From a bacterium (GTDB lineage: Bacteria > Myxococcota > UBA727 > JAUIJE01): 64,000 nucleotides of DNA. The stretch's first letter is position 1. The number at the start of each line of letters is the position of its first letter. Below the pieces are notes generated by a model. That model searched no databases. It saw only the letters and a program-made list of their open reading frames with translations, and was not told where the DNA came from. Below, piece after piece: positions 26,378 through 34,132 of the stretch. The position numbers and the translations under genes are program-made. The DNA is taken from assembly GCA_030431455.1 (NCBI GenBank), contig JAUIJE010000021.1, positions 37,127 to 101,126 on the forward strand, in the 5' to 3' direction.

Positions 26378-26391
26378 TCCTACATGTAGGA
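26378..26391. promoter_or_regulatory. 14-bp perfect palindrome upstream of the beta-rich lipoprotein gene
   Basis: TCCTACATGTAGGA is fully symmetric, and a half-copy CCTACAT recurs at 26399-26405. The place and shape suit a dimeric repressor or activator site. No regulator is encoded next to it. Confidence 0.5.
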
Positions 26392-26522
26392 TGCATGACC
26401 TACATCTGACTACTGCGCAGCACAACCCCTAAAATCGTCGTTCTGCGTGTTCTCGCCACTGAAACGGCAGGGACGAGGCGGTGGACGGTGCGTCCGGTCA
26501 CCCCCGGTCCGGGGGTTCGGCT

Positions 26523-26723
26523 ATGGTCCGGCCGATGCGCAGATGGCTGCGGCTTTGGGCATGTTCGGTGGGGCTCTTGCTCGGCCCCGGCTGCAGCTGC
26601 GGCGTGACCCTGGTCATCGAGGACGCCGGAGATCTGCCCACCGACGCCGGGACCGCGGACGCGGGCGCCCTGGACGCGGGGGGCGCAGACGCCGGCAGCG
26701 TGGACGCCGCGGACGCCGGCTAG
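26523..26723 (+). CDS. small Asp-Ala-Gly repeat lipoprotein
   Basis: 66 residues. Signal peptide MVRPMRRWLRLWACSVGLLL ends at a LGPGC box (Cys24). The mature 40 residues are nearly all Asp, Ala and Gly (DAGTADAGALDAGGADAG). The same tripeptide appears in the stalk of the beta-helix lipoprotein at 56829-58433. With no folded domain, this may be the remnant of a larger lipoprotein or a genuine short surface peptide. An ATG four codons further in (26535) is also possible. It ends 7 bp from the stop of the converging gene. Confidence 0.5.
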   Translation: MVRPMRRWLRLWACSVGLLLGPGCSCGVTLVIEDAGDLPTDAGTADAGALDAGGADAGSVDAADAG

Positions 26724-26730
26724 ACCAAGC

Positions 26731-28389
26731 TCACCAAGGCGCGGACACGCCGGGCACACGCATCGCTTCGAGCACCACCGGGGCACCGGGCACGACGTCC
26801 ACGTGGTGGTCCAACACCAGCTGACCGGCTTCGGGGTTCACGCCCTCCACCTGGGCGAGCTCTTCGCCGACGCGCACGAGGTCGCCCGGGGTCAACCCAT
26901 GGCCGTCGCTGAACCACCGCGCGTCCTCGACATCGAGCACCAGCCAGGTGGACCCCGTCGCGGTGGTCAGCGGCACCCGGGACGCGGCCGGGGTCGACGC
27001 CTCCACCGCCAGCGACGAGAACAAGCCGGGCATGTCCTCGAACACAAGGCCCGCGGGCTCGTCGGCCCGGACCGCGGCCGCGGCCGCGGGGTCGCGGAAC
27101 GGGAGGGGACCGGTCTGGTTGTCGAAGAACCACTCGGGCTCGGCCGCTTGCAGGCCGCTGATGTCCTCGACCGGGCGACCGGCCAGGGCCACGCGGTCCC
27201 CGTCGAGCAGATTGCCGAACATGCGCACGTCGTCGGGCGAGCGCACGTCCGAACAGGTCGCGACCGCGGCGCGTTCGTTGTTGGCGAACACGTTGTGGGC
27301 CACCGCGATGTCTTCGTTGCCGTCGCTGTCGAGCCCGTCGGAGATGCCGATGGCCGAGCGTTGGTTGTCGAGGAAGGTGTTGCCGTAGATCTTGGTCTGG
27401 CGGTTGTGCTCGTTGTGGTACGGCTCGTGCGACCAGGTGCTCATGTGCAGGGCCGCGTGGCATGCCGTATCATTGCCGCGGTTGTTGCCGAGCAGGATGT
27501 TGTTGCGGAAGATGTGGGCATCGCCGATGAGGCGCACGACCTCCGCCGCCCCGCCCCCGTCGTTGGCGATGTCGTTCTCGGCCCCGGGGCGATCGCGTTC
27601 GCGGTCCCAGTCGGAGTTGATGAACACGTTGTGTTCGATGAGGGCCCGGGTGCTGAGCACGTCCGGCTCCTGGGACGCGACGTGGATGACCCGGTCATAG
27701 GGATTCATGAACAGGTTGTGGCGCACCACCAACGCCTCGCCCACGTAGGTGATGACGCTGTGGTCGGCGGCGGCCCGGGAAAAGTCGTTGCCCTCGAACA
27801 TCACCGCCCCCGCGGGCACGAAGCTGAAGGTGTCGCCCCACCACCAGCCGATGCGGTTGCCGCAGAACACGACGTGGTCGGCCAGGGGCAGGTCCACCCC
27901 GACGAACTGATCCCCGCAGAACAGACAATCGATGTCGAAGGCGTTGCCGGAAAACCGCACCCGGCGCGCGGAATGTCCCTGCAGCCAAGGGTAGGTCCCG
28001 TCGGACAGGAACAGGCCGCCCACGATGACCAGGTCGTGGACGTCGGCCAGGCTCCAGGTGCCGTGAAAGGTCGAGCCCCGCGCGTCGATCACGATGGGCG
28101 CGTCCGCCGTCCCCGAGGGCAGCGCCTCCAGCGGGCCTTGGACGTCGAGGTCCGCGAGCCGGATGGTGTCGCCCGGCTGAGCGACGACAAACGCGGCCGC
28201 GACGTCATCGACGCCCCCCTCGGACACGGTCACGTCGGGGTCGGCCGCGGTCGCACAGGTCGCGAACAGGGGGGTCTCGGGGGGAGCGACCACGGGCTCG
28301 CGCGGGGTGGGCGCACAGCCCGCGCAGCCGGCGGGGCCGAGCAGACCCGCCCAGCACAGAACCCCCACAGACAATCGCGTCGCGCGCAT
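26731..28389 (-). CDS. right-handed parallel beta-helix lipoprotein
   Basis: 552 residues. Signal peptide with LGPAGC (Cys22). The body shows regular beta-helix rungs with Asn/Ser-rich turns: LVIVGGLFLSDG, VRFSGNAFDID, VVFCGNRIGWW, LVVRHNLFMN, ALIEHNVFINS, AHIFRNNILLGNN, TKIYGNTFLDN, IAVAHNVFANN. This is the pectate-lyase-like or DUF1565-like fold that binds or cleaves polysaccharides, but no specific catalytic set could be pointed out. A C-terminal region (300 bp) is a separate beta-rich domain. Probably a surface carbohydrate-binding or lyase protein. The first ATG in frame lies 13 codons earlier, but the signal peptide fits the start at 28389. Confidence 0.82.
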   Translation of the reverse strand: MRATRLSVGVLCWAGLLGPAGCAGCAPTPREPVVAPPETPLFATCATAADPDVTVSEGGVDDVAAAFVVAQPGDTIRLADLDVQGPLEALPSGTADAPIVIDARGSTFHGTWSLADVHDLVIVGGLFLSDGTYPWLQGHSARRVRFSGNAFDIDCLFCGDQFVGVDLPLADHVVFCGNRIGWWWGDTFSFVPAGAVMFEGNDFSRAAADHSVITYVGEALVVRHNLFMNPYDRVIHVASQEPDVLSTRALIEHNVFINSDWDRERDRPGAENDIANDGGGAAEVVRLIGDAHIFRNNILLGNNRGNDTACHAALHMSTWSHEPYHNEHNRQTKIYGNTFLDNQRSAIGISDGLDSDGNEDIAVAHNVFANNERAAVATCSDVRSPDDVRMFGNLLDGDRVALAGRPVEDISGLQAAEPEWFFDNQTGPLPFRDPAAAAAVRADEPAGLVFEDMPGLFSSLAVEASTPAASRVPLTTATGSTWLVLDVEDARWFSDGHGLTPGDLVRVGEELAQVEGVNPEAGQLVLDHHVDVVPGAPVVLEAMRVPGVSAPW

Positions 28390-28424
28390 GCCGGCATTAG
28401 ACACAGCCGGGCCCAAAAAGGGAA

Positions 28425-28449
28425 ACACCCACGCCCGGGGCGTGGGTGT
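28425..28449 (-). terminator. strong hairpin, possible terminator of the 81-aa gene
   Basis: An 11-bp perfect stem (ACACCCACGCC/GGCGTGGGTGT) with a 3-nt loop. On the minus strand it is followed by TTTCCCTTTTT, an imperfect U-run, which would end the transcript of the gene at 28482-28727. No U-run exists in the plus direction. Confidence 0.55.
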
Positions 28450-28481
28450 CTCGTGGCCGCGCCTGCGTCACGCGACGTGCA

Positions 28482-28727
28482 TCAGGATTGGGCCGGCCGC
28501 GGCGCGAACAGCTCGTCGTAGCACGCGAGCAACACGTCCACCGGCCGGGGGCCGTCGCCCCCTTTGGTGTGCAAAAAGAGCTGGGTCAAATAGCGCATGC
28601 GGTCGGCGGGGCCGGCGTCTTTGCCGAGCACGCGCTCAGCGAGCGCGAGCAAACTTTTGGCCGCGGCCCGGAGCCGCTCGTCTTGTTGTCGGGCCCGCGT
28701 CGAGGCGAGCGTGTCTTCGATGCGCAT
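28482..28727 (-). CDS. small helical protein, function unknown
   Basis: 81 residues (MRIEDTLASTRARQQ...), predicted all-alpha, charged and without signal peptide. The ATG has GAGGAG about 6 nt upstream; longer frames upstream lack support. No family recognised. It is flanked by a hairpin on its 3' side and by a 376-bp non-coding gap on its 5' side, so it is probably a single gene. Confidence 0.6.
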   Translation of the reverse strand: MRIEDTLASTRARQQDERLRAAAKSLLALAERVLGKDAGPADRMRYLTQLFLHTKGGDGPRPVDVLLACYDELFAPRPAQS

Positions 28728-29103
28728 GGCGCTCTCCTCGTTGTGGGCCGCGCAAGCGGACGTGGACAAAACCCCGGGCCAACCCGGCCGGGGACAGAAA
28801 AAGACAGGCTTGGTCGTCGCGAACAGCGACATGAACTCCTCGGGCACGTGGGTCGGCCAGGGGCCGGCAAAATCGAACCGCCATCGTTCCCTTCGTACGG
28901 GGAAAACCCCGCGGGCGTCACATGGCGCTGCCTGTATTCCGAATCAAACGGACCGCGGTTGCGGCTGATCTCGACCCGGCCGAAAAAAACGCTGCTGACC
29001 CGGCAACATGCGCACCCCGCCGGGGGCGGTCAACCCAACCGGTCGGGGGTGAGAAAATGTGGGCCGCGGGAATGTGCGAGGGGCGCGCGTGGTTTTGGCG
29101 CGC
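28728..29103. other. 376-bp intergenic region, no gene recognised
   Basis: Divergent gap between the 81-residue gene and the CotH-like gene. No open frame with a start and ribosome binding site, no tRNA-like fold, and no convincing promoter pair were seen. Reading frames through it are shadows of neighbours or lack starts. Confidence 0.5.
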
Positions 29104-30726
29104 ATGGGGGCCCGACACATCGTGCCGCGTGGGTGGGTGTGGGCGGTGCTTGTCACCGCCGCGTGCGGGCCGGGGGGGCCACCCGGGCCGGTCGATGCGG
29201 GGCCCGGGCCGGACGGCCCCCTCACCGAAGAGCGGCTCTACGACGCCGACCACGTGCTCACGGTGTCGCTCACCCTCCGGGACGGGGACTGGGACGCCCT
29301 GCGCCACACCGCCCACCACAGCCTGGATGTGCTCGGGGACAGCTGCGAACAATCCCCGCCCCCCAATCCCTATGCGTACCTGCCCGCGGACCTCGTGATC
29401 GACGGCGTGCGGGTGGCGCAGGTGGGCGTCCGCAAGAAGGGTTTTTTCGGGAGCCAAAGCACGGACCGGCCCTCGCTCAAGATCAAGCTCAACGAATACG
29501 TGGCCGGCCAGGCCCTCGACGGGGTCACCCACCTGACCCTGAACAACAACCTCGCCGACCCCAGCCAGGTCCGGCAGTGCATCGGCTACCACATCGCGTT
29601 CGCCGCGGGGCTGCCCGCGCCGCGCTGCACCTTGGCCGCGGTGACCGTCAACCAGCAGTGGCGTGGTCTATACAGCCACATTGAGCCGATCCGGGGCCCG
29701 TTTTTGCAGCGGGTGTTCGGCGAGGACCAGGGCGCGCTTTTTGAAGGCGCGCTCAGTGACTTTCGCCCCGGCTGGGTCAACACCTTCGAGGGCAAGACCG
29801 CGCCCGCCGAAGCGGACAGGGCCGCGTTGCTCGCCGTGCTCGCCGCGCTCCCCGCCCCGGGCGAAGGGGGCGGGGACGAGGCCGCCCTGCTCGAGGCCCT
29901 GGGCGAGGTCATCGACCTCGAGCAGTTCTATACGTTCTGGGCCTGGGAGGTGCTCGTGCTCCACGGCGACGGCTACGCCCGGAGCATGAACAACTTTTAC
30001 GTCTACCGCCCGGCGGGGTCGGACCGGTTGGTGTTCTTTCCCTGGGGCATCGACAGCATCCTCGCCCCCGACCGTGCGTTTTTGGCCGAGGACGCTCCCC
30101 CGCCGCCCGCGACCTGGGTCCAGGCCGCGCTGGCCCGCCGGCTGTACGAGACCGAGGCGGGGCGCGCGGGGTTCGCGGCCGCGTTGCGCGCCCTGCTCGA
30201 CGAGGTCTGGGACGAGGACCGCTGGCGCGCGGAGGTGGACCGCCACCAAGCCCGGATCGAGCCGTACCTGTCTTCGTGGCCCGCGGGCGAGCAGGCCCTG
30301 GTGCGCGACAGCCTCGACGAGGTCCGCGCGTTCATCGACGGCCGGCGCGCGGTGTTGACCGCGGCCCTCGACGCCCTGCCCGACATCGCGCAGGACCAGC
30401 TCCAGACCGTGTGCCTCGCCCCCACGGGGACGCTCTCGCTGCTCCTCGGGGACGACGCCGCCTGGGCCGACGTGTCGCTCGAGGCCGACGCGCTGTCCGC
30501 GGCCGAGGCGGTGGTGTCCGAAGGGGGCGGCCTGGTCGTGCTCGCGTTCGTCGACCGACCCTGGACCCTGGAGCTGCCCCAGGCCGAGCTTCAGGCGGGG
30601 ACCGTGTGGCCGGGCCACGCGACGCTGCGCGACGACGACGGCGACGTGCTCGCCGCGTTCGGCGGGGGGGACGTGACCGTCTCGGCCGCGGGCCTGCGGC
30701 TCGCGGGCCATCTCTACCCCCCCTGA
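29104..30726 (+). CDS. CotH-like protein kinase family lipoprotein
   Basis: 540 residues. A short signal ends in VTAAC (Cys21). The next region has CotH features: LTVSLTLRDGDWDALR, VGVRKKGFFGSQSTDRPSLKIKLNEY, LTLNNNLADPSQVRQCIGYHIAFAAGLPAPRC, GLYSHIEPI, then a helical half with DLEQFYTFWAWEVLVLHGDGYARSMNNFYVYR and FFPWGIDSI. CotH of spores is an atypical kinase; DGYARSMNNFY resembles the DxxxxNxxN catalytic/metal segment of that family. The C-terminal ~100 residues are a separate beta-rich domain. Likely exported and lipid-anchored. Substrate unknown. The start is only weakly supported by a ribosome binding site. Confidence 0.82.
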   Translation: MGARHIVPRGWVWAVLVTAACGPGGPPGPVDAGPGPDGPLTEERLYDADHVLTVSLTLRDGDWDALRHTAHHSLDVLGDSCEQSPPPNPYAYLPADLVIDGVRVAQVGVRKKGFFGSQSTDRPSLKIKLNEYVAGQALDGVTHLTLNNNLADPSQVRQCIGYHIAFAAGLPAPRCTLAAVTVNQQWRGLYSHIEPIRGPFLQRVFGEDQGALFEGALSDFRPGWVNTFEGKTAPAEADRAALLAVLAALPAPGEGGGDEAALLEALGEVIDLEQFYTFWAWEVLVLHGDGYARSMNNFYVYRPAGSDRLVFFPWGIDSILAPDRAFLAEDAPPPPATWVQAALARRLYETEAGRAGFAAALRALLDEVWDEDRWRAEVDRHQARIEPYLSSWPAGEQALVRDSLDEVRAFIDGRRAVLTAALDALPDIAQDQLQTVCLAPTGTLSLLLGDDAAWADVSLEADALSAAEAVVSEGGGLVVLAFVDRPWTLELPQAELQAGTVWPGHATLRDDDGDVLAAFGGGDVTVSAAGLRLAGHLYPP

Positions 30727-30739
30727 GCCGCGCGGGCGG

Positions 30740-33700
30740 TCAGGCGGGGGCGGCGGGGGATGAGCCGGACGCGTCGGGGTCAAAGTCGAACGACGGGGTC
30801 TCGCCAAAATGTGACTGCAAGGCCGAGGCGCAGGCCCGGAACACGTCCGCGGCCTCGGCCCGGCGGCCCGCGGCTTGGTGCAACCGGATGAGGGCCGCGT
30901 AGAGCCCCTCGTTGGTCGGGGCCCGTTCGATCGCCCGCTCCAGGGTGGCCCGGGCCTGGTCCGGGTCCGCCTCCCCCCAGAACCGGGCCACAAACAGCGC
31001 CGCCCGGCAGTACGCGTCCTGAAACTGGGACCGGGGCGCGATCATGTACACGTCCTCGACGTCGGGCAGAAGCGGCCCCTGCACCAGGTGCAGCGCGTCG
31101 AGCAGGGCGGGTTCGGGGGGCGCGGCCGGGCTCTGCCGGTCGAACGCCGCCCGCGCCACCAGCGCGTCCACCCACACGCCGTCGTCGAGGCTGAGCTTGC
31201 CCTCTTGCCGGTGGACGACGTCGGGACCGACGAGCTTGCGCAACCGGTGCAAGGTGGTCTTGACCGATTGCTGGGCCTGGTCACCGTCCGCGTCCGGCCA
31301 CAAGGCCTCGGCCAGCCGGGCCTCGGGCACGTCGTGGCCGCCCAACGCGATGAGCGCGGCCAACATCTCCAGGGGCCGCTTTTGGCTCTTGCCCTTGCTG
31401 CGCAGGGGGGCGCCGTCGATGACCACCTCGAACCGGCCGAGACAATGGATCTGCACCCCCGCGGGCCAGGCCGGGCGATACGCCGCCGGGGCGGACAGCT
31501 TCTGGTGGGCGATGAGCTCGCGGACGTACTCGACCTCGATGCCCGCGGACAGGGCGCGCCCGCACAGCTCGGCGATCTGCACCGGGCGCCACCAGGGCAG
31601 GGTGTACACCGCGCACTCTTTCGCGATGGCCAAGCCCCGGGCCAACGCGACGTCGCCCACGTCGGCGTAGCCGCGGGCATAAGCGATTTCGGCCTCCAAC
31701 AGCGCGCAGCGGGCCACCAGGGGCGGGCAGGCACAGCTCACCGCGTCCTGCTCGGCCCGCAACATCTCGGCGTGGGCCGCGTCGGTCTGCCCGTCGATGG
31801 ACAGGGTGTGGGCCAGGGCCACGCGCATGGTGGCCTCGACGTAGCGGCTGCCGAACGCCCGGCCGTGCTCCACGCTGGCCCGGGCGTGGGCCACCGCCTC
31901 ATGGGTGTCGCCCGCCACCAGCGACAGCTGGGTGCGAATGTCCTCGAAGAACACCCGGCAGAAGTGATCGTCGGGCCCGCCCAGGGCCAGCTTCTCGGCG
32001 TAGCGCTCGGCGAGGTCGTACCGGCCGAGGTTGAGCGCCCCCGAGCCCCCTTGGGCGCACAGGATGTTGTCCCAAAAGTGCACCCCGCACTCCTCGGCCA
32101 TGCGCAGCCCTTCCTCGGCCGCGTCCACACAGTCTTGCCACCGCCCGGAAAACTGTGCATAGCCGCTGGCCATCATGTAGTAGGCGACCTGGGCGATGGG
32201 GTCCACCCGCTTGGACGTGCGCAGGCCCTCCACCGAGTCGAGCAAGGACTTGGCCTTGGCCAACCGACCCGCGAACAGCTCGTGCATCAGCACGCTGTTG
32301 ACCAGCAGGATGTAGTCGCCGGGGGACAGCACCCGGGCCAGCATCAAGAACCGCTTGGCTTCTTTTTCCCAGCGTACGGCTTTGTCGTCGCCGAGCCGGC
32401 GGAACAGTTGGGCGCTGTACATTACCCCCGCGATGCGGCCCATGGTCTTGAACGAAGGCTTGCGGGTTTTGGTCAACAGCAGCTCGACCATCTCCATCCA
32501 GTGGTCCAACTGGGAAAAGCTGCGCCACGAGTAGAGGATGGACTCCATCACCGCGGCCACGCAGAGATAGATGCGCTCGACGTCGCCGGCGGCGATGAAG
32601 CCGTCGAGGGCGGGCACGAGCTCGGCCCGGGCCGCGTCGGGGTCGGTGGGCAACAACGCGGTGCCGCGCCAAAAGGAAAGCTCGAGGCTTTTGTCCACCC
32701 CGTCGGGGAAGGTGGCGGCGCTGACCACGCGGTTGTGCCAGCCCTGGGTGAGCCACTGTTCGGCGTGGGCGCAGATGAGGTCGTCGAGGGTGTCCCAGTC
32801 TTCGGCGGTCTGCAGCAAGGCGATGGCGGGCTCGAAGTCGCCGCTGTCGATGAGGGCGAGGGCGGCCTCGCGGTGCAGGTCGAGGTACCGCTCCCAGGGC
32901 AACATCTGGTCGCAGGTCCGGGCCAAAAACGCGCGGAACAACGGGTGGTAGGCATAGCGGGCGCGTTTGCCCTCGAGCAGCCGGACCACGAAGAAGTTGC
33001 GGGCCACGAGTTGTTCGAGCAGGTCGGCGGCGGCCACGTCGGGGCACACCCGGCGCGCGATGTCCGCGGTGAAGCGGCGGAACACCGACGTCGAGAGCAG
33101 GAACATTTGCTCGGGCCCGGACAGCTGGGAGAACACCTCGGCCGCGAAGTAATCGAACACCACCTGCGGGGTGGGGTCTTCGGGGAGGGACGCGCCCACG
33201 TAGTGGGGGTTTTCCAAGCCGAGCACCAAGGCCGCCCCCCAGCCTTGGGCCCACTGGGTGAGGGCCTCGGCCGAGGGCGCGCCCTCTTTGGCCCGGGCAT
33301 CGCAAAGGCTTTGGGTCTCGTCGACGGAAAAGCGCAGGTCGGCTTCGCCGAGCACGGTCATGTGCCCCTGCACCAACAACGGCGAGAGCGCCGAGGGGGG
33401 CGCGAGCCGGCTGGTGATGACGATGTGCTGGGTGGCCTCGAGCTCTTTGGCGAACGTGGCGATCACATCGTAGATGGGGCTTTGCTCACCCACCGATTCG
33501 AGGTTGTCGAACACGAGCACAGCGTCGTCGGGCAGCTTGTCGAACACCTGCCGGGCATAGCGGCGGGCGAACGCGACCAGACCGTCTTTGTAGTCAGGAG
33601 AATAGGTGGGCGGGGTCAGCCGGGACTTGGCCGCGCTCACCGCCCGCGAGAAGTAGGTGAAGAAAGTCGCGGGGTCGGTGTCGTCCGGGTCGATGGTGAG

Positions 33701-33883
33701 CCAGAGCATCGGGCGTTTTTGGTGCTCGACAAAGCTCGCCACCAAGGTGGTCTTGCCCGCGCCCGCGGGGGCGGACAGGAAGGTGACCTGACCGGTCTGG
33801 CCCTGCTCCAGCCGCGCAAACAGCCGCGGCCGGGGACAGACCCCGGCGGTGTTGGGGGCACAGATTTTCGGCGAACGGCGCAT
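30740..33883 (-). CDS. large AAA-TPR regulator with C-terminal wHTH and BTAD (SARP-like) domains
   Basis: 1047 residues. The N-terminal NTPase has a P-loop APAGAGKTT at residues ~38-46 and a Walker B-like DAVLVFDN, in the MalT/STAND arrangement. A helical TPR-like region fills residues ~300-800. The C-terminus has an OmpR-type winged helix (IHCLGRFEVVIDGAPL, KRPLEMLAALIALGG, LAEALWPDADGDQAQQSVKTTLHRLRKLVG) followed by a BTAD domain. The order is the reverse of many actinobacterial SARPs, where wHTH-BTAD comes first. It probably activates a nearby promoter upon ligand and ATP binding. The divergent exported-protein cassette, with an 11-bp-period direct repeat in front, is the natural target. 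The ATG has no good ribosome binding site; an upstream GTG is possible. Confidence 0.85.
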   Translation of the reverse strand: MRRSPKICAPNTAGVCPRPRLFARLEQGQTGQVTFLSAPAGAGKTTLVASFVEHQKRPMLWLTIDPDDTDPATFFTYFSRAVSAAKSRLTPPTYSPDYKDGLVAFARRYARQVFDKLPDDAVLVFDNLESVGEQSPIYDVIATFAKELEATQHIVITSRLAPPSALSPLLVQGHMTVLGEADLRFSVDETQSLCDARAKEGAPSAEALTQWAQGWGAALVLGLENPHYVGASLPEDPTPQVVFDYFAAEVFSQLSGPEQMFLLSTSVFRRFTADIARRVCPDVAAADLLEQLVARNFFVVRLLEGKRARYAYHPLFRAFLARTCDQMLPWERYLDLHREAALALIDSGDFEPAIALLQTAEDWDTLDDLICAHAEQWLTQGWHNRVVSAATFPDGVDKSLELSFWRGTALLPTDPDAARAELVPALDGFIAAGDVERIYLCVAAVMESILYSWRSFSQLDHWMEMVELLLTKTRKPSFKTMGRIAGVMYSAQLFRRLGDDKAVRWEKEAKRFLMLARVLSPGDYILLVNSVLMHELFAGRLAKAKSLLDSVEGLRTSKRVDPIAQVAYYMMASGYAQFSGRWQDCVDAAEEGLRMAEECGVHFWDNILCAQGGSGALNLGRYDLAERYAEKLALGGPDDHFCRVFFEDIRTQLSLVAGDTHEAVAHARASVEHGRAFGSRYVEATMRVALAHTLSIDGQTDAAHAEMLRAEQDAVSCACPPLVARCALLEAEIAYARGYADVGDVALARGLAIAKECAVYTLPWWRPVQIAELCGRALSAGIEVEYVRELIAHQKLSAPAAYRPAWPAGVQIHCLGRFEVVIDGAPLRSKGKSQKRPLEMLAALIALGGHDVPEARLAEALWPDADGDQAQQSVKTTLHRLRKLVGPDVVHRQEGKLSLDDGVWVDALVARAAFDRQSPAAPPEPALLDALHLVQGPLLPDVEDVYMIAPRSQFQDAYCRAALFVARFWGEADPDQARATLERAIERAPTNEGLYAALIRLHQAAGRRAEAADVFRACASALQSHFGETPSFDFDPDASGSSPAAPA

Positions 33884-33914
33884 GGAAGTTTGAGACCTTT
33901 TGCTGAGCGTTATC

Positions 33915-33932
33915 CCCACGCTTCGGCGTGGG
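33915..33932. promoter_or_regulatory. UUCG-tetraloop hairpin in the divergent intergenic region
   Basis: CCCACGC-TTCG-GCGTGGG is a perfect 7-bp stem closed by a C(UUCG)G tetraloop, an extra-stable RNA fold. It lies 32 bp before the regulator's start, so it falls within that gene's 5' untranslated region or promoter. Only three T follow, so it is not a terminator. Confidence 0.5.
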
Positions 33933-34042
33933 TTTCGTGCGGGGGGTACGTCCGTGCGGTTCACACCCCTGAGAGCGGGTTGTGCCGCGATGCCGTGTGG
34001 CGGCCGTCACCGTTCACACGCGGGTGGGGGCGGTTTGTTTCC

Positions 34043-34063
34043 ATCTGTACCCGATCTGTACCC
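34043..34063 (+). promoter_or_regulatory. tandem 11-bp direct repeat, possible BTAD-regulator site
   Basis: ATCTGTACCCG is directly repeated (ATCTGTACCC) with an 11-bp period, which puts both copies on the same face of the DNA. SARP/BTAD activators classically bind two heptamer direct repeats with this 11-bp spacing next to a weak -10. The repeat lies 70 bp before the start of the 1010-residue exported protein and 160 bp from the divergent BTAD gene. The -10 could not be assigned with certainty. Confidence 0.55.
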
Positions 34064-34132
34064 CCCCCTTGGCGAATCTCTGAGCACGCACGGCGCGGCT
34101 GCCGTTCGGTTTTGCAAGAGGAGTACCGCCCC

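Noticed and set aside
33915..33932. Terminator in the divergent BTAD region
   Set aside because: Only three T follow the UUCG hairpin, and no gene ends there.
30875..34132. Upstream extension of the 1010-residue exported protein
   Set aside because: The frame is open on the plus strand only because it is antisense to the BTAD regulator. The signal peptide and GAGGAG at 34133 define the true start.
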